A stretch of DNA of 64,000 nt from JAJFFW01 sp038531315 (lineage in GTDB: Bacteria; Pseudomonadota; Alphaproteobacteria; Caulobacterales; Parvularculaceae). The DNA lies in assembly GCA_038531315.1 (NCBI GenBank), contig JBCBBT010000008.1, forward strand, positions 8,717 to 72,716, written 5' to 3'. The stretch's first letter is position 1. Each line of letters opens with the position of its first letter. The notes below the pieces were generated by a model that worked only from the letters and a program-made list of their open reading frames with translations, was not told the origin of the DNA and did not search any database. The translations under genes and the position numbers were made by a program. Below are positions 17,497 through 26,969 of this stretch, piece by piece.

Positions 17497-18468
17497 CTAG
17501 GAGAGCAGCCCTTCATTGCCCAGCACATAGATGCAGGCGAACAGGAACAGCCACACAACGTCGACAAAGTGCCAGTACCACGCGGCGCATTCGAACCCGA
17601 AATGGCGTTCCGGCGTGAAATGGCCCTGAAGAGCGCGCCACAGGCAGACGATCAGGAAGATCGTGCCGATGACAACATGCAGGCCGTGAAAGCCCGTCGC
17701 CATGAAAAACGAAGACCCGTAAATATCGCCATTGATGAAGCTGAACATCCCCAGCGTCAGCGCTTCTTTGTATTCAAGGTACTGAAGGAACGTGAAGAAA
17801 ATACCGAGGGCGATCGTCGCGACAAGACCCCAGATCAGGCCTTTTTGATCATTGTGCTGAACAGCGTGGTGAGCCCACGTCACGGTCGTGCCCGAGAGCA
17901 ACAAGATGAGCGTGTTAACGAGCGGAAGGCCCCAGGGGCTCAGCGGCGTTACGTTTTCAGTCGGCCAAACGCCGCCCGTCGCGTGCAGGCGGCCGTCATT
18001 GCCAATATGGGCGGGCTGTCCGTCGGCGTTCAACATCTGCGTGCCGTCGGCGAGGAGAACCGGATCCATCGCGCCTGGAAACAGCGCGGCGCCGAAAAAC
18101 GCCCAGAACCAGGCGGCGAAGAACATCACCTCGGAGGCGATGAACAAGACCATGCCGTAGCGCAGGCCAAGGCGCACCACGGTCGATGTGTTTTCGCCAG
18201 TCAGGCTTTCCTTGATGACGTCGCGCCACCAGCCGGCCATGACCGTCAAGACGCCCGCCAGACCGATCGCAAACAAAAGCGGGCCTTTAAGCGCGAACCA
18301 TTTTGCGCCGCCGTCGCCGGCGATGCCGCCAAGCATGATGCCGCCTTCGCCGGTGCGCATCCACGCGACCGCACCGATCATCATAACGGCGGCGGCCATG
18401 GAGCCCAGCAACGGCCATGGCGACGGGTTCACCAGGTGATAATCGTGTTTGACCTCAGCGCCTGCCAT
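17497..18468 (-). CDS. ctaE: cytochrome c oxidase subunit III
   Basis: From the ATG at 18468 the protein is 323 residues; a start at 18483 would add five residues. Seven helices are predicted. Family features include the HDYHLVNPSPWPLLGS N-terminus, SEVMFFAAWFWAFF with the conserved Glu of helix III, TVTWAHHAVQ, GFHGLHVVIGTIFL and a final WYWHFVDVVWLFLF. An Asn/Asp-rich loop around residues 135-165 is longer than in mitochondrial CoxIII. It is part of the aa3 oxidase and stabilises subunit I. It lies 99 bp after ctaG and 21 bp before DUF983 on the same strand. Confidence 0.96.
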   Translation of the reverse strand: MAGAEVKHDYHLVNPSPWPLLGSMAAAVMMIGAVAWMRTGEGGIMLGGIAGDGGAKWFALKGPLLFAIGLAGVLTVMAGWWRDVIKESLTGENTSTVVRLGLRYGMVLFIASEVMFFAAWFWAFFGAALFPGAMDPVLLADGTQMLNADGQPAHIGNDGRLHATGGVWPTENVTPLSPWGLPLVNTLILLLSGTTVTWAHHAVQHNDQKGLIWGLVATIALGIFFTFLQYLEYKEALTLGMFSFINGDIYGSSFFMATGFHGLHVVIGTIFLIVCLWRALQGHFTPERHFGFECAAWYWHFVDVVWLFLFACIYVLGNEGLLS

Positions 18469-18567
18469 GCGTCTTTCCCTCAATATCCTGAATTTTCAGA
18501 CTGTATAGAACTTCCCGGCCCGCCGCGCCAAGCGCCCTGAATTGGCGAGCTGCGAAAAGCGCCCGCG

Positions 18568-19131
18568 CTATTCGGCCGCAGCCGTTTTCTGCGGCCCCGC
18601 GCTGTCCCAGCGAAAGAAGGTATAGGCGAGCGTAATCGTCTCCACTTCCGCCAGATTGCGGTCATTGGCGAGGTCTGGATCGATAAAATAGGTCACCGGC
18701 ATGGAAACCTTCTGGCCCGGCTTCAGGGTCTGCTCGGTGAAGCAGAAGCAATCGATCTTTGAGAAATACTTGCCGGCTTTGGCGGGCGACACATTGAAGG
18801 TGGCGTGACCGGTCACCGGCGCGTCGGAGAGATTTTCGGCCTCATAAAAGGCGAGCCCCGCCTCGCCGATCCGCAAGGTCTGCGAGACCTGTTCGGGCTT
18901 GAACCGCCATGGCAAATCGCCATTCGTCGTTGCGTCGAAGCGGATTGTGATTTCGCGCTCAAGGATCACGTCGGACGCGGCGTCGGCCTTCTGGGTCGTG
19001 CCGCCCCAGCCGGTGACCTGGCAAAAGGCCTTGTAGGCCGGCACCGCCGCATAAGAAAGGCCGACCATGCCGGCGACGCACAAGGCGACGATGGAGGCCG
19101 TTTTCTGGTTTTTGGACAGCCGCGAGACCAT
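18568..19131 (-). CDS. ctaG: cytochrome c oxidase assembly protein CtaG/Cox11
   Basis: The 187-residue protein delivers copper to the CuB centre of subunit I. One N-terminal transmembrane helix (about 12-34) ends in PAYKAFCQVTGWGGTTQ. The periplasmic immunoglobulin-like domain carries the copper motif CFCF in KIDCFCFTEQ, followed by PVTYFIDPDLAND. These features and the length are standard for bacterial Cox11. The gene lies 14 bp after the CoxF-like gene and 99 bp before ctaE, within the oxidase operon. Confidence 0.96.
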   Translation of the reverse strand: MVSRLSKNQKTASIVALCVAGMVGLSYAAVPAYKAFCQVTGWGGTTQKADAASDVILEREITIRFDATTNGDLPWRFKPEQVSQTLRIGEAGLAFYEAENLSDAPVTGHATFNVSPAKAGKYFSKIDCFCFTEQTLKPGQKVSMPVTYFIDPDLANDRNLAEVETITLAYTFFRWDSAGPQKTAAAE

Positions 19132-19145
19132 CGCTCCCTACGCTC

Positions 19146-19340
19146 CTAAAAACTGCGTTCCGCCACCGCGCCGCCAAGCCGCATAATGGTGACGACGTAA
19201 ACCAGCAGGACAAAGCCCGCGATCATCAACGCGATGGCGATGTTGCGCTGGCGGCGCTTTTTATCGCCGCCCCCAGCGACGACGTCAGCGTTCGGCGCCG
19301 ACGGCTCATCGGTCTTGGCGATATCGATGTCTTCAGACAT
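19146..19340 (-). CDS. CoxF-like small single-helix membrane protein
   Basis: The protein has 64 residues: a polar N-terminus, a basic patch KKRRQRN and one transmembrane helix (about 35-56, [19 protein letters not shown]). Small proteins of this size between ctaB and ctaG are known in alphaproteobacteria as CoxF/CtaF and belong to the oxidase assembly set. It overlaps the ctaB stop by 8 bp and is followed 14 bp later by ctaG, so it is clearly part of the operon. Sequence alone does not define its role. Confidence 0.8.
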   Translation of the reverse strand: MSEDIDIAKTDEPSAPNADVVAGGGDKKRRQRNIAIALMIAGFVLLVYVVTIMRLGGAVAERSF

Positions 19341-20301
19341 AGGCGAGGAGCCCCTCGATCAAAAGTGCGCCAAAGATCGCAAAGAGGAAAAAAATTGAAA
19401 ACCCGAACAGGCGCTTGGCGGGCTTGTTGTCGCTGGGCGCCGCCTTCAGGACAGCGTAAGCGCGCATCACAAAAAGCCCGCCCAAAATTGTCGCGGCGGC
19501 GCCGTAAAAAAGTCCCGCAAAGCCGAGCGCCGGCGGCGCGAGCCCCGCAGCCGCGAGGAGCAGCGCGTAAACGAAAATCTGACGGCGGGTCGACGCCGCG
19601 CCTTTGACATTGGGCATCATCGGAACGCCGGCGCGGCCGTAATCGCCTTCGCGGTAGAGCGCCAGCGCCCAGAAATGCGGCGGCGTCCACAGGAAGATGA
19701 TCGCGAATAACACCCACGCCTCGAGCGGCGCGGTCCCGGTCACCGCAGCCCAGCCGATCACCGGCGGCAGCGCGCCCGCCGCGCCGCCAATGACGATGTT
19801 TTGAGGCGTCGCGCGTTTCAGCCACATCGAATAAATGACGACGTAGAAAAAGATCGTGAAGGCTAAAAGCCCCGCGGCGAGGTAATTGGACGACAAAGCC
19901 AGCAACACGACGGAGAAAAGCGACAGGAAACCGCCGAAGCCGGCCGCCTCTTCCGCCGGAACCAGACCGCGCGGGATCGGACGAAGCGCCGTGCGCGCCA
20001 TGACCGCATCGATGTCGGCGTCCCACCACATGTTCAGCGCCCCCGATGCGCCCGCGCCGACGGCGATGGCGAGCAGCGAGACCGCGCCCAGAAGAATGTT
20101 GAAGCTCGCAGTCGCGCCCGCTGGCGCCGGCGCGAGGATCATGCCCACGAGCGCGGTGAAAATAACCAGCGACATGACGCGCGGCTTGAGCAGGTCGAAA
20201 TAGTCTTTCGGTCCGGCAGCCTCATAGTGCGCAGGCGCGCCTGGGCGCGCAGGCGCCGCGCCGCCCGGGGTCATTTCTGAGGTCATTATTGTGTCGCTCA
20301 T
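19333..20301 (-). CDS. ctaB: protoheme IX farnesyltransferase (heme O synthase)
   Basis: From the ATG at 20301 the protein is 322 residues; a start 51 bp earlier adds a non-conserved leader. It has eight to nine transmembrane helices and the prenyltransferase motifs [21 protein letters not shown] in the first active-site loop and [15 protein letters not shown] in the second. It converts heme B to heme O, the first step to heme A for the aa3 oxidase. It lies 146 bp downstream of a small membrane-protein gene and overlaps the CoxF-like gene by 8 bp. Confidence 0.96.
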   Translation of the reverse strand: MSDTIMTSEMTPGGAAPARPGAPAHYEAAGPKDYFDLLKPRVMSLVIFTALVGMILAPAPAGATASFNILLGAVSLLAIAVGAGASGALNMWWDADIDAVMARTALRPIPRGLVPAEEAAGFGGFLSLFSVVLLALSSNYLAAGLLAFTIFFYVVIYSMWLKRATPQNIVIGGAAGALPPVIGWAAVTGTAPLEAWVLFAIIFLWTPPHFWALALYREGDYGRAGVPMMPNVKGAASTRRQIFVYALLLAAAGLAPPALGFAGLFYGAAATILGGLFVMRAYAVLKAAPSDNKPAKRLFGFSIFFLFAIFGALLIEGLLAYV

Positions 20302-20447
20302 GGCGCGGGTTATGCCTGAAACGGGCGCGCAGGCAAAGCGGCGGGCGCGCAATTTTAGCGCGTCCCGCTGTCGCTGGCGCCGGCGCCCGTCGGAGCGGCG
20401 TCAAGCGCCGATGTCGGGGCGGCGCCAAGCGCCGATAATGGCCCGGC

Positions 20448-20819
20448 TCAGCCGCGCGCGACGATCGATTTCAGGGCGAACATCAGGAAAATCAGGATCA
20501 TGAACGCAATGAAATAGGCGAGAAGCGTGCCCGCCTGCATGTCCATAAACTGGCCCCAACTCGCCTCCAGCTGCGCCCCGAAGCGATTTGAAACCGCCGC
20601 CGCCTCGCCCGCCGACCCGGCGAAGACGCCGCGCAGATAGCCGCCGATCACAAACAAGACCAGCGCCAGCAGCGTCATCGAGCCGATCTGACGGCCCGAA
20701 CGCATCACCAGCGCCGCAATCGCCACCGAGCCAAACGCGATCAGAAGACTGATCAGATCGCCCTGCAGGAATGTGCCGCGCAGGATACCGCTGACATCCG
20801 TCCAAATCATATCCAACAT
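20448..20819 (-). CDS. membrane protein of unknown function in the oxidase cluster
   Basis: The start at 20819 is set by GGAGGG just upstream (ctatggagggcgacaATG); a longer frame to 20861 lacks one. The 123-residue product has about three helices: LLIAFGSVAIAALVMRS, MTLLALVLFVIGGYLRG and LLAYFIAFMILIFLMFAL. Between helices two and three is a soluble loop, FGAQLEASWGQFMDMQ. I do not recognise a family. It lies between ctaD (separated by a terminator) and ctaB on the same strand, so it may lead the second oxidase transcript and serve in assembly, but that is inference from position. Confidence 0.65.
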   Translation of the reverse strand: MLDMIWTDVSGILRGTFLQGDLISLLIAFGSVAIAALVMRSGRQIGSMTLLALVLFVIGGYLRGVFAGSAGEAAAVSNRFGAQLEASWGQFMDMQAGTLLAYFIAFMILIFLMFALKSIVARG

Positions 20820-20955
20820 TGTCGCCCTCCATAGCCCCGTTGAGCGCGCCCCAGCGCGCAAATGCGCGCCATTCCCCGTTTGACGCAGCCCCCCGCGACT
20901 ATACGCGGCGAGGGCGGCGGCGCAAATAACGCAGCCATGCGGCGCTTTCTAATCA

Positions 20956-21018
20956 GGGCGACCAGTGATCGGGCGACCAGTGCTCGGGGCGACCAGTAAT
21001 CGGGGCGCTCAGTTAATG
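20956..21018. repeat. short tandem repeat, about 16-bp unit, four copies
   Basis: Units starting GGGCGACCAGT occur at 20956, 20971 and 20987, with a diverged fourth at 21003 (GGGCGCTCAGT). Unit lengths are 15-16 bp. The array lies between the ctaD terminator and the membrane-protein gene at 20819, about 140 bp before its start. It is one of several such arrays in the window. Confidence 0.85.
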
Positions 21019-21083
21019 AGACGCTCAATACTCAAGGCGCCAAGGTTCAAACAGCAACGTTCGGTCGGCGCCTTTCAGGCAAT

Positions 21084-21118
21084 AAAAAACCCGCAAACGC
21101 TCCGTTTGCGGGTTTTTT
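21084..21118. terminator. bidirectional intrinsic terminator after ctaD
   Basis: A perfect 16-bp inverted repeat (AAAAAACCCGCAAACG and its complement) encloses a 3-nt loop at 21100-21102. Either strand ends in six T residues. It lies 72 bp after the ctaD stop on the minus strand, so ctaC-ctaD probably form one transcript and the ctaB group is transcribed separately or by read-through. Confidence 0.93.
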
Positions 21119-21189
21119 CAGAAATCTTCGCCGCCTGCCTGTGCGCGGCTGATTGATCAGGCAGCCGCGCCACTGGGAGCGTCCGGTGC

Positions 21190-22851
21190 TCAGAACGCTT
21201 TGGCGTCGCCTTTGTCGAACCGCGGCAGCTCGTTGAACTGGTGGAAAGGCGGCGGCGACGGCAAGGTCCACTCCAGCGTGGTGGCGCCTTCGCCCCACGG
21301 GTTCGCCGGCGCTTTCTTTCCGTAGACGAAGAATGAATCGATCAGATGAACGACCCAGACAGCCATCGCCAGCACCATGATGAAATAACCGTAGGTCGAA
21401 ATTTCATTCCAGTAGGCGTAGCCTTCCGGGTAGTCGACGTACCGCCGCGGCATGCCCTGCAGGCCGAGGAAGTGCTGCGGGAAGAAGATGACGTTGACGC
21501 CGATAAACATCAGCCAGAAGTGCAATTGACCGAGCCATTCGCGGTACATCTTTCCGGTCATCTTGCCGAACCAGTAATACCAGCCGGCAAAAATCGCGAA
21601 GACAGCGCCGAGCGACAGCACGTAATGGAAGTGCGCCACGACATAATACGTATCGTGCATATAGTGGTCGATGCCGGCGTTGGCGAGGAGAACGCCGGTC
21701 ACGCCGCCGACCGTAAAGAGGAAGATGAAGCCAATCGCCCACAACATCGGCGTCTTGAATTCAAGCGACCCGCCCCACATCGTCGCAATCCACGAGAAAA
21801 TTTTGATGCCGGTGGGCACCGCAATGACCATGGTGGCGGCGACGAAATAGGCCTTCATGTTCACGCTGAGACCGACCGTATACATATGGTGAGCCCAGAC
21901 GATGAAGCCGACAAAACCGATGGCGACCATGGCGTAGGCCATGCCGAGATAGCCAAAGATCGGCTTTTTCGAAAATGTCGAGACGATGTGTGAGATAATC
22001 CCGAAGCCCGGCAGGATCAGAATGTAGACTTCCGGGTGACCGAAGAACCAGAACAGGTGCTGATAGAGGATCGGGTCGCCGCCGCCGGCGGCGTTAAAGA
22101 ATGACGTGCCGAAATTCCGGTCGGTCAGCAACATCGTGATCGCGCCCGCCAGCACGGGCAATGACAACACGAGCAGGAACGCGGTGATCAGCACCGACCA
22201 CGCAAACAGCGGCATTTTGTGGAGCGTCATGCCCGGCGCGCGCATGTTGAAGATCGTCGTGATGAAGTTGATCGCGCCCAAGATCGACGACGCGCCCGCC
22301 AGGTGAAGCGACAGGATCAAAAGATCCATCGCCGGCCCGGGGCTGCCGGTTTTCGTCGACAAGGGCGGGTAAAGGACCCAGCCGCCGCCGAACCCGATAT
22401 TGGAGCCGTAGCCCGGAACGAAAAGCGACAGCGTGATCAGAACGCCCGACGCCGCATAAAGCCAGAACGAGATATTGTTCATGCGCGGGAACGCCATGTC
22501 CGGCGCGCCGATCATGATTGGCACAAACCAGTTGCCGAAACCGCCGATCATCGCCGGCATCACCATGAAGAAGATCATGATGAGGCCGTGATACGTGATC
22601 AGGACATTGTAGAAGTTGGACGCCGCATCGACGTCGCCGCCGGAGAACATCGTCAGGAATGTAACGCCCGGCTCGGCGAGCTCCATGCGCATCAGTCCCG
22701 ACATGGCGCCGCCGATAATCCCCGCCAGGATGGCGAAGATCAGATAAAGCGTGCCGATATCCTTATGGTTCGTCGACCAGAACCAGCGAACAAAAAATGA
22801 CGGCGTATGGTCGTGATCGTCATGCGCGGAAGCGGTTTGTGCGTCTGCCAT
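21190..22851 (-). CDS. ctaD: cytochrome c oxidase subunit I (aa3-type)
   Basis: The 553-residue protein has about twelve helices. The low-spin heme ligand is in [20 protein letters not shown], and the CuB ligands with the cross-linked Tyr are in [17 protein letters not shown]. The paired CuB histidines are in [10 protein letters not shown], and heme ligands in [17 protein letters not shown]. The Glu of the D-channel (GHPEVY) marks it as an A-type oxidase. It is the catalytic core of the proton-pumping terminal oxidase. It lies 20 bp after ctaC on the same strand and is followed by a strong terminator. Confidence 0.98.
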   Translation of the reverse strand: MADAQTASAHDDHDHTPSFFVRWFWSTNHKDIGTLYLIFAILAGIIGGAMSGLMRMELAEPGVTFLTMFSGGDVDAASNFYNVLITYHGLIMIFFMVMPAMIGGFGNWFVPIMIGAPDMAFPRMNNISFWLYAASGVLITLSLFVPGYGSNIGFGGGWVLYPPLSTKTGSPGPAMDLLILSLHLAGASSILGAINFITTIFNMRAPGMTLHKMPLFAWSVLITAFLLVLSLPVLAGAITMLLTDRNFGTSFFNAAGGGDPILYQHLFWFFGHPEVYILILPGFGIISHIVSTFSKKPIFGYLGMAYAMVAIGFVGFIVWAHHMYTVGLSVNMKAYFVAATMVIAVPTGIKIFSWIATMWGGSLEFKTPMLWAIGFIFLFTVGGVTGVLLANAGIDHYMHDTYYVVAHFHYVLSLGAVFAIFAGWYYWFGKMTGKMYREWLGQLHFWLMFIGVNVIFFPQHFLGLQGMPRRYVDYPEGYAYWNEISTYGYFIMVLAMAVWVVHLIDSFFVYGKKAPANPWGEGATTLEWTLPSPPPFHQFNELPRFDKGDAKAF

Positions 22852-22871
22852 CTTTTTTACGTCTTTCCCAA

Positions 22872-24077
22872 CTATTGCGTTTCACCGAGGCGGGCCGCCG
22901 CGGTCTTCACTGCGGGTTGCGCCGGGGCCGCGGCCATCGGTTCCATGCCGTTCAACTCGCGCTGTTCATTAACCCACGCCATAAACTCTTCGCGCGAGAC
23001 GGCGCGCACCTCAATCGGCATAAAGGCGTGTTTGATGCCGCAAATTTCCGAGCACTGACCATAATATGTGTTTTCAACGTCGGCCTTAAACCATGTCTCG
23101 TTGATCCGCCCCGGAACAGCATCCACCTTGATGGCGAAATTCGGCAGCGCCCATGAATGGATGACGTCCCGCGCCGTCGTTGTAATGCGGATGGTCTCGC
23201 CCGCTGGAATATAGACCGGATTGTCGACCGCCAGACGGTAAAGCTCCGGCGTCGTCTCATTCTCCGGCAACATGTTTGAGGTGATCTCAAAGTCGCCAAA
23301 GTCCGGATAGGAATAAGACCAGCCCCACTGATATCCGCTGACCTTGATCGTGACCGTCGGCGCGGTTGCGATTTCAGTGCGATCCTCGCCAAAGAGGCCA
23401 AGCACTTTCGTGGGGCCGACGCGCGAGCGGCCGCCGCGGACAATCACGTTAGAGCCGACCGGGGGCGTTTCGTTGAGCGTGACGACCACTTCTTCCTCGC
23501 CCAGGCCTTCAACGGTGAACCCGGTGCGATAAGCGAGCTTTTCCGCGCCATTTGCGTTTTCAACAATAACATCGAGATGTTTTGGCCGCGTGACTTTACG
23601 TTTCGCGGTGAAATCGTTCGGGAAAACCACCGTTGTCGCGCCGCCGTCCGCCTGGACGACAACTTGCCGGCCGTCCGGCATCACATCTTCTTTGTACAGA
23701 AGGTCAAATGAAAACAGCGCGATAAAAAGCAGGATGAGGATTGGCACGCCGGTCCAGACGATCTCCACCAGAGTGTTGTGGCTAAACCGGCGCGCCACCG
23801 GATTGGCTTTCTGGTTGTAGCGCACCATCACGTAAAGCAGGAGCGCCAGAACAAACAGGCTGATGCCGACCATGACGGGCATCAAAACCCAGTTGTGGAA
23901 ACTGTGCACTTCGGCGGCGAGCGCCGATCCGGCCGGCAGCAGGGTGATGCCGCCGTCCTGCGCATGACCTTCGGCGGCGACAGCCGCGCCGGCTGCGCCA
24001 GCCGCGCCGCCCCCGGCGAAAACCGCCGCGAGACGCCGTCTCGAAATTTCCAAACCGTTAAATCGTTGTCGTTTCAT
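22872..24077 (-). CDS. ctaC: cytochrome c oxidase subunit II with an enlarged periplasmic region
   Basis: Signal sequence, two transmembrane helices (about 58-82 and 100-122) and a C-terminal CuA domain are present. CuA ligands are in IHSWALP and [18 protein letters not shown], so electron entry from cytochrome c is intact. At 401 residues it is about 100 longer than many bacterial subunits II. The extra sequence is an insert of roughly 80 residues between helix II and the CuA fold (about 150-230, with [15 protein letters not shown] and [12 protein letters not shown]). It heads the oxidase operon, 20 bp before ctaD, and is divergent from tldD. Confidence 0.95.
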   Translation of the reverse strand: MKRQRFNGLEISRRRLAAVFAGGGAAGAAGAAVAAEGHAQDGGITLLPAGSALAAEVHSFHNWVLMPVMVGISLFVLALLLYVMVRYNQKANPVARRFSHNTLVEIVWTGVPILILLFIALFSFDLLYKEDVMPDGRQVVVQADGGATTVVFPNDFTAKRKVTRPKHLDVIVENANGAEKLAYRTGFTVEGLGEEEVVVTLNETPPVGSNVIVRGGRSRVGPTKVLGLFGEDRTEIATAPTVTIKVSGYQWGWSYSYPDFGDFEITSNMLPENETTPELYRLAVDNPVYIPAGETIRITTTARDVIHSWALPNFAIKVDAVPGRINETWFKADVENTYYGQCSEICGIKHAFMPIEVRAVSREEFMAWVNEQRELNGMEPMAAAPAQPAVKTAAARLGETQ

Positions 24078-24349
24078 TATTGTGCAGTCGCCTGTCTCTT
24101 GCCGTAGGGTGCGCCGCGGAAATCTGCGCCCCTTTATCGATGTGATTACGCGAGGTTATAGGCCGGCGCCAACCTTATCGTCATGCGAAAACGCTCGGAA
24201 AAATGGTCGCATAAGCGACCGATTGGCGGCGCTTGCGCGGCGCGTCATCGCGCGGCGATCCCGACTTGGCGAGGCCCCCTTCCCTCGCTGCGAGGGCGGA
24301 TGCGCGCGGCTTGCTTGGCAAGCGCGAACGCGCAGCATATGTGTCGGGT

Positions 24350-25768
24350 ATGGAAAAATCCCTCTTCTTCTCCCGCACCGATCTCGATCAGTCCCGCACG
24401 CAATCGATCCTTGATGACGCCTTAAAGGACGCCGACGACGGCGAACTCTATCTGGAATACGCCCAGTCAGAGGCGTTTGTATTTGACGATAACCGCCTGA
24501 AAACAGCGAGTTACGACGTCGAACAAGGGTTTGGCCTGCGCGCTGTTTGCGGTGAATCAACAGGCTATGCGCATGCATCCGACCTCTCGGAGGCCGCGCT
24601 GAAGCGGTCGGCGGAAGCTGTGCAGGCCGTGAAATCGGGCAAAAGCGGCGCGATGGCCGACGGACCTGCGCGCACCAACGCGCAGCTTTACACCGACGAA
24701 AACCCGCTCGGCGGCATGTCTTTTTCCGACAAGACCAAATTGCTGGAGGAGATCAACGATTATGCGCGCTCAAAGGATCAGCGCGTGCGCCAGGTCTCGG
24801 CGTCGCTCTCGGGCGAGTGGTCAGCGATTGAAATCATGCGCCCCGGCGGCGAGGTGGTGCGCGATTTCCGCCCTCTGGTCAGGCTTAACGTGTCGGTCAC
24901 GGCAGGCGACGGCGACCGCCAGGAAACCGGCAGCCACGGGGCCGGCGGCCGCGAGGGCTACGCCGCGTATGTCACGCCCGACGCCTGGCGGGCGCAGGTC
25001 GATGAGGCGCTGCGCCAGGCGCTCGTCAACCTTGAGGCTGAACCGGCGCCAGCCGGCGAAATGGAAGTTGTTCTCGGCCCCGGCTGGCCTGGCATCCTGC
25101 TGCACGAAGCCATCGGTCACGGCCTTGAAGGCGACTTCAACCGCAAGCAAACATCAGCGTTTGCGGGCCGTCTCGGCGAGCGCGTCGCCGCGCCCGGCGT
25201 CACTGTCGTCGACGACGGCGCAATCGAGGGCCGGCGCGGCTCGCTCACGGTCGACGACGAAGGCACGCCGACCGCGCGCACGGTTCTGATCGAAGACGGA
25301 ATCCTGAAAGGCTATATGCAGGACCGGCTCAACGCGCGGCTGATGGGCGTGGCGCCGACCGGCAATGGCCGCCGCGAGAGCTATGGGCATGTGCCGATGC
25401 CGCGCATGACCAACACCTTCATGCTGAACGGCGCGCACAGCCCGGAAGAAATCCTGAAAACCGTGAAGGACGGCATTTACGCCGTTAACTTTGCGGGGGG
25501 GCAAGTCGACATCACCTCGGGCAAATTCGTTTTCAACTGCACCGAGGCCTACAGGGTGAAGGACGGCAAGGTAGGGGCGCCCCTCAAAAACGTGGCGCTG
25601 ATCGGCGACGGCCCAAGCGTACTGACGCGCGTTTCAATGATCGGGGATGACTTTGCGCTCGATCCCGGCGTCGGCGTTTGCGGCAAGGCGGGCCAGGGCG
25701 TCCCCGTCGGCGTCGGCCAGCCGACGATCAAGATCGACGCGCTAACGGTCGGCGGCGCGGCGGCGTAA
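24350..25768 (+). CDS. tldD: metalloprotease TldD
   Basis: From the ATG at 24350 the protein is 472 residues, the normal TldD length; the longer frame from 24233 adds a non-conserved leader. The zinc site HEAIGHGLEGDF is present, with the third ligand region GKFVFNCTEAYRVKDG near the C-terminus. TldD pairs with TldE/PmbA as a heterodimeric peptidase that degrades unfolded peptides and processes microcin-like peptides. The partner gene pmbA is in the same window (36355-37698) but 10 kb away. No peptide precursor gene is evident nearby. Confidence 0.96.
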   Translation: MEKSLFFSRTDLDQSRTQSILDDALKDADDGELYLEYAQSEAFVFDDNRLKTASYDVEQGFGLRAVCGESTGYAHASDLSEAALKRSAEAVQAVKSGKSGAMADGPARTNAQLYTDENPLGGMSFSDKTKLLEEINDYARSKDQRVRQVSASLSGEWSAIEIMRPGGEVVRDFRPLVRLNVSVTAGDGDRQETGSHGAGGREGYAAYVTPDAWRAQVDEALRQALVNLEAEPAPAGEMEVVLGPGWPGILLHEAIGHGLEGDFNRKQTSAFAGRLGERVAAPGVTVVDDGAIEGRRGSLTVDDEGTPTARTVLIEDGILKGYMQDRLNARLMGVAPTGNGRRESYGHVPMPRMTNTFMLNGAHSPEEILKTVKDGIYAVNFAGGQVDITSGKFVFNCTEAYRVKDGKVGAPLKNVALIGDGPSVLTRVSMIGDDFALDPGVGVCGKAGQGVPVGVGQPTIKIDALTVGGAAA

Positions 25769-25774
25769 GCGGTT

Positions 25775-26254
25775 TTGCGCATACCGTCTTTTCGCGATTG
25801 GGCGTACACAGCGCTTTTTACAGTTTTGTTCGCGATAGCGGCGGCGGCAATCGGGTTCCCCGGCGGATTGTTCAGCTTTGAAATCAATACCGATGTCCAG
25901 GACGTTCTGCGCGTTGCGGCGATTGCATTCATTGCGCCAGCATTGTTGGAAGAACTGGTGTTCAGAGGACCGCTCCTCGCCGTTCAAGCGCGTGGCTCCA
26001 AGCATGCTTTGGCTTTCGCCGCAGCGGCGTCTTTGGCCCTGTTCATCATCTGGCATCCACTCAACGCAACCTATCTCCTGAAAACCGCGCGCCCGCTGTT
26101 CTTCGATCCAATATTTTTGCTGATTGCCGCACTGCTTGGCGCGACTGCATCGATCATTGCCCTGACGACACGCTCGCTATGGTGCGCCATCTTTTTTCAC
26201 TGGATCGTGGTTGTCGCCTGGAAATTTTGTCTGGGCGGACCGAAATTTCTGTAG
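25775..26254 (+). CDS. short CPBP-family intramembrane protease
   Basis: The frame opens with TTG at 25775, 6 bp after the tldD stop; no ATG gives a complete protein. The 159-residue product has four to five helices and the three CPBP (Abi/CAAX protease-like) motifs: EELVFRG with the catalytic glutamates, FIIWHPLN with His, and IFFHWIVVV with the last His. All catalytic positions are therefore present in a protein shorter than typical CPBP members (200-300 residues). It is probably co-transcribed with tldD. The substrate is unknown. Confidence 0.8.
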   Translation: MRIPSFRDWAYTALFTVLFAIAAAAIGFPGGLFSFEINTDVQDVLRVAAIAFIAPALLEELVFRGPLLAVQARGSKHALAFAAAASLALFIIWHPLNATYLLKTARPLFFDPIFLLIAALLGATASIIALTTRSLWCAIFFHWIVVVAWKFCLGGPKFL

Positions 26255-26261
26255 ACCACGC

Positions 26262-26969
26262 CTAGTTGAGGCTATCGGCAATCTGTTCCAGCGCTTCGGG
26301 GCGATGGAGCATGATCAGCCCATCCTTGCCTTCAAGAACCCCGTCGTCTTCCCACATTTTGAGGTGACGATTGACATTTTCCCGGACGACGCCGGCATGG
26401 GCGCCGAGATTGGCCTGGCTCAACTTGATATCCACAAGAACACCGCCGGAGGGCTGAACCTTTCCGTACTGACTGGCCAGGCGCAACAAAGCCCGCGCAA
26501 GGCGCGGGCCCGCCTGCAATGTCGTCATTTCCTCAACGAATTTGTCGGTCTTGCGCAGCCGGCCGCACAGCACACGGATAATATTAAGCGCCGCCTTCGG
26601 GTGTTCTTCAAGAAATCCCATGAAGACGCTCCGCCGCAGGACGAGCGCACGGGTTTTTTCAATCACGATCGCGCCGGCCGTGCGCGGGCCGCTGTCGAGA
26701 ACTGCAATTTCACCCAGAACTTCGCCGGGGCCCATGAAACACAAAACTGTTTCTTTGCCCGCTGGGGATATCGTCACGATTTTGACGCGCCCTGACAAGA
26801 TCACGAACAAGCTGTCGCCGTCTTCGCCCTGATTGAAAATCGCTTTGCGGGCGCTGAAAATCTTCGTCTGCGTCAGCCCGACCAGTTCGCCCAACGCCTC
26901 ATCGTCCAGCACTTTGAAAAAATCGTGCTGGCGCAATTCGTATAAGAGACTTTTATCGACCGCCGTCAT
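26262..26969 (-). CDS. Crp/Fnr family transcriptional regulator, Crp-like
   Basis: The 235-residue protein has an N-terminal cyclic-nucleotide-binding beta roll (about 20-135) with GEIAVLDSGPRTAGA in place of the cAMP-binding cassette, a long dimer helix (about 135-165) and a C-terminal winged helix. There is no N-terminal cysteine cluster, so it is not an oxygen-sensing FNR. The recognition helix VVRENVNRHLK keeps the Arg-Glu-x3-Arg pattern of E. coli CRP, predicting TGTGA/TCACA half-sites. A matching site lies 52 bp upstream of its start, next to a TATAAT, suggesting autoregulation. It converges with the short CPBP gene. Confidence 0.92.
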   Translation of the reverse strand: MTAVDKSLLYELRQHDFFKVLDDEALGELVGLTQTKIFSARKAIFNQGEDGDSLFVILSGRVKIVTISPAGKETVLCFMGPGEVLGEIAVLDSGPRTAGAIVIEKTRALVLRRSVFMGFLEEHPKAALNIIRVLCGRLRKTDKFVEEMTTLQAGPRLARALLRLASQYGKVQPSGGVLVDIKLSQANLGAHAGVVRENVNRHLKMWEDDGVLEGKDGLIMLHRPEALEQIADSLN

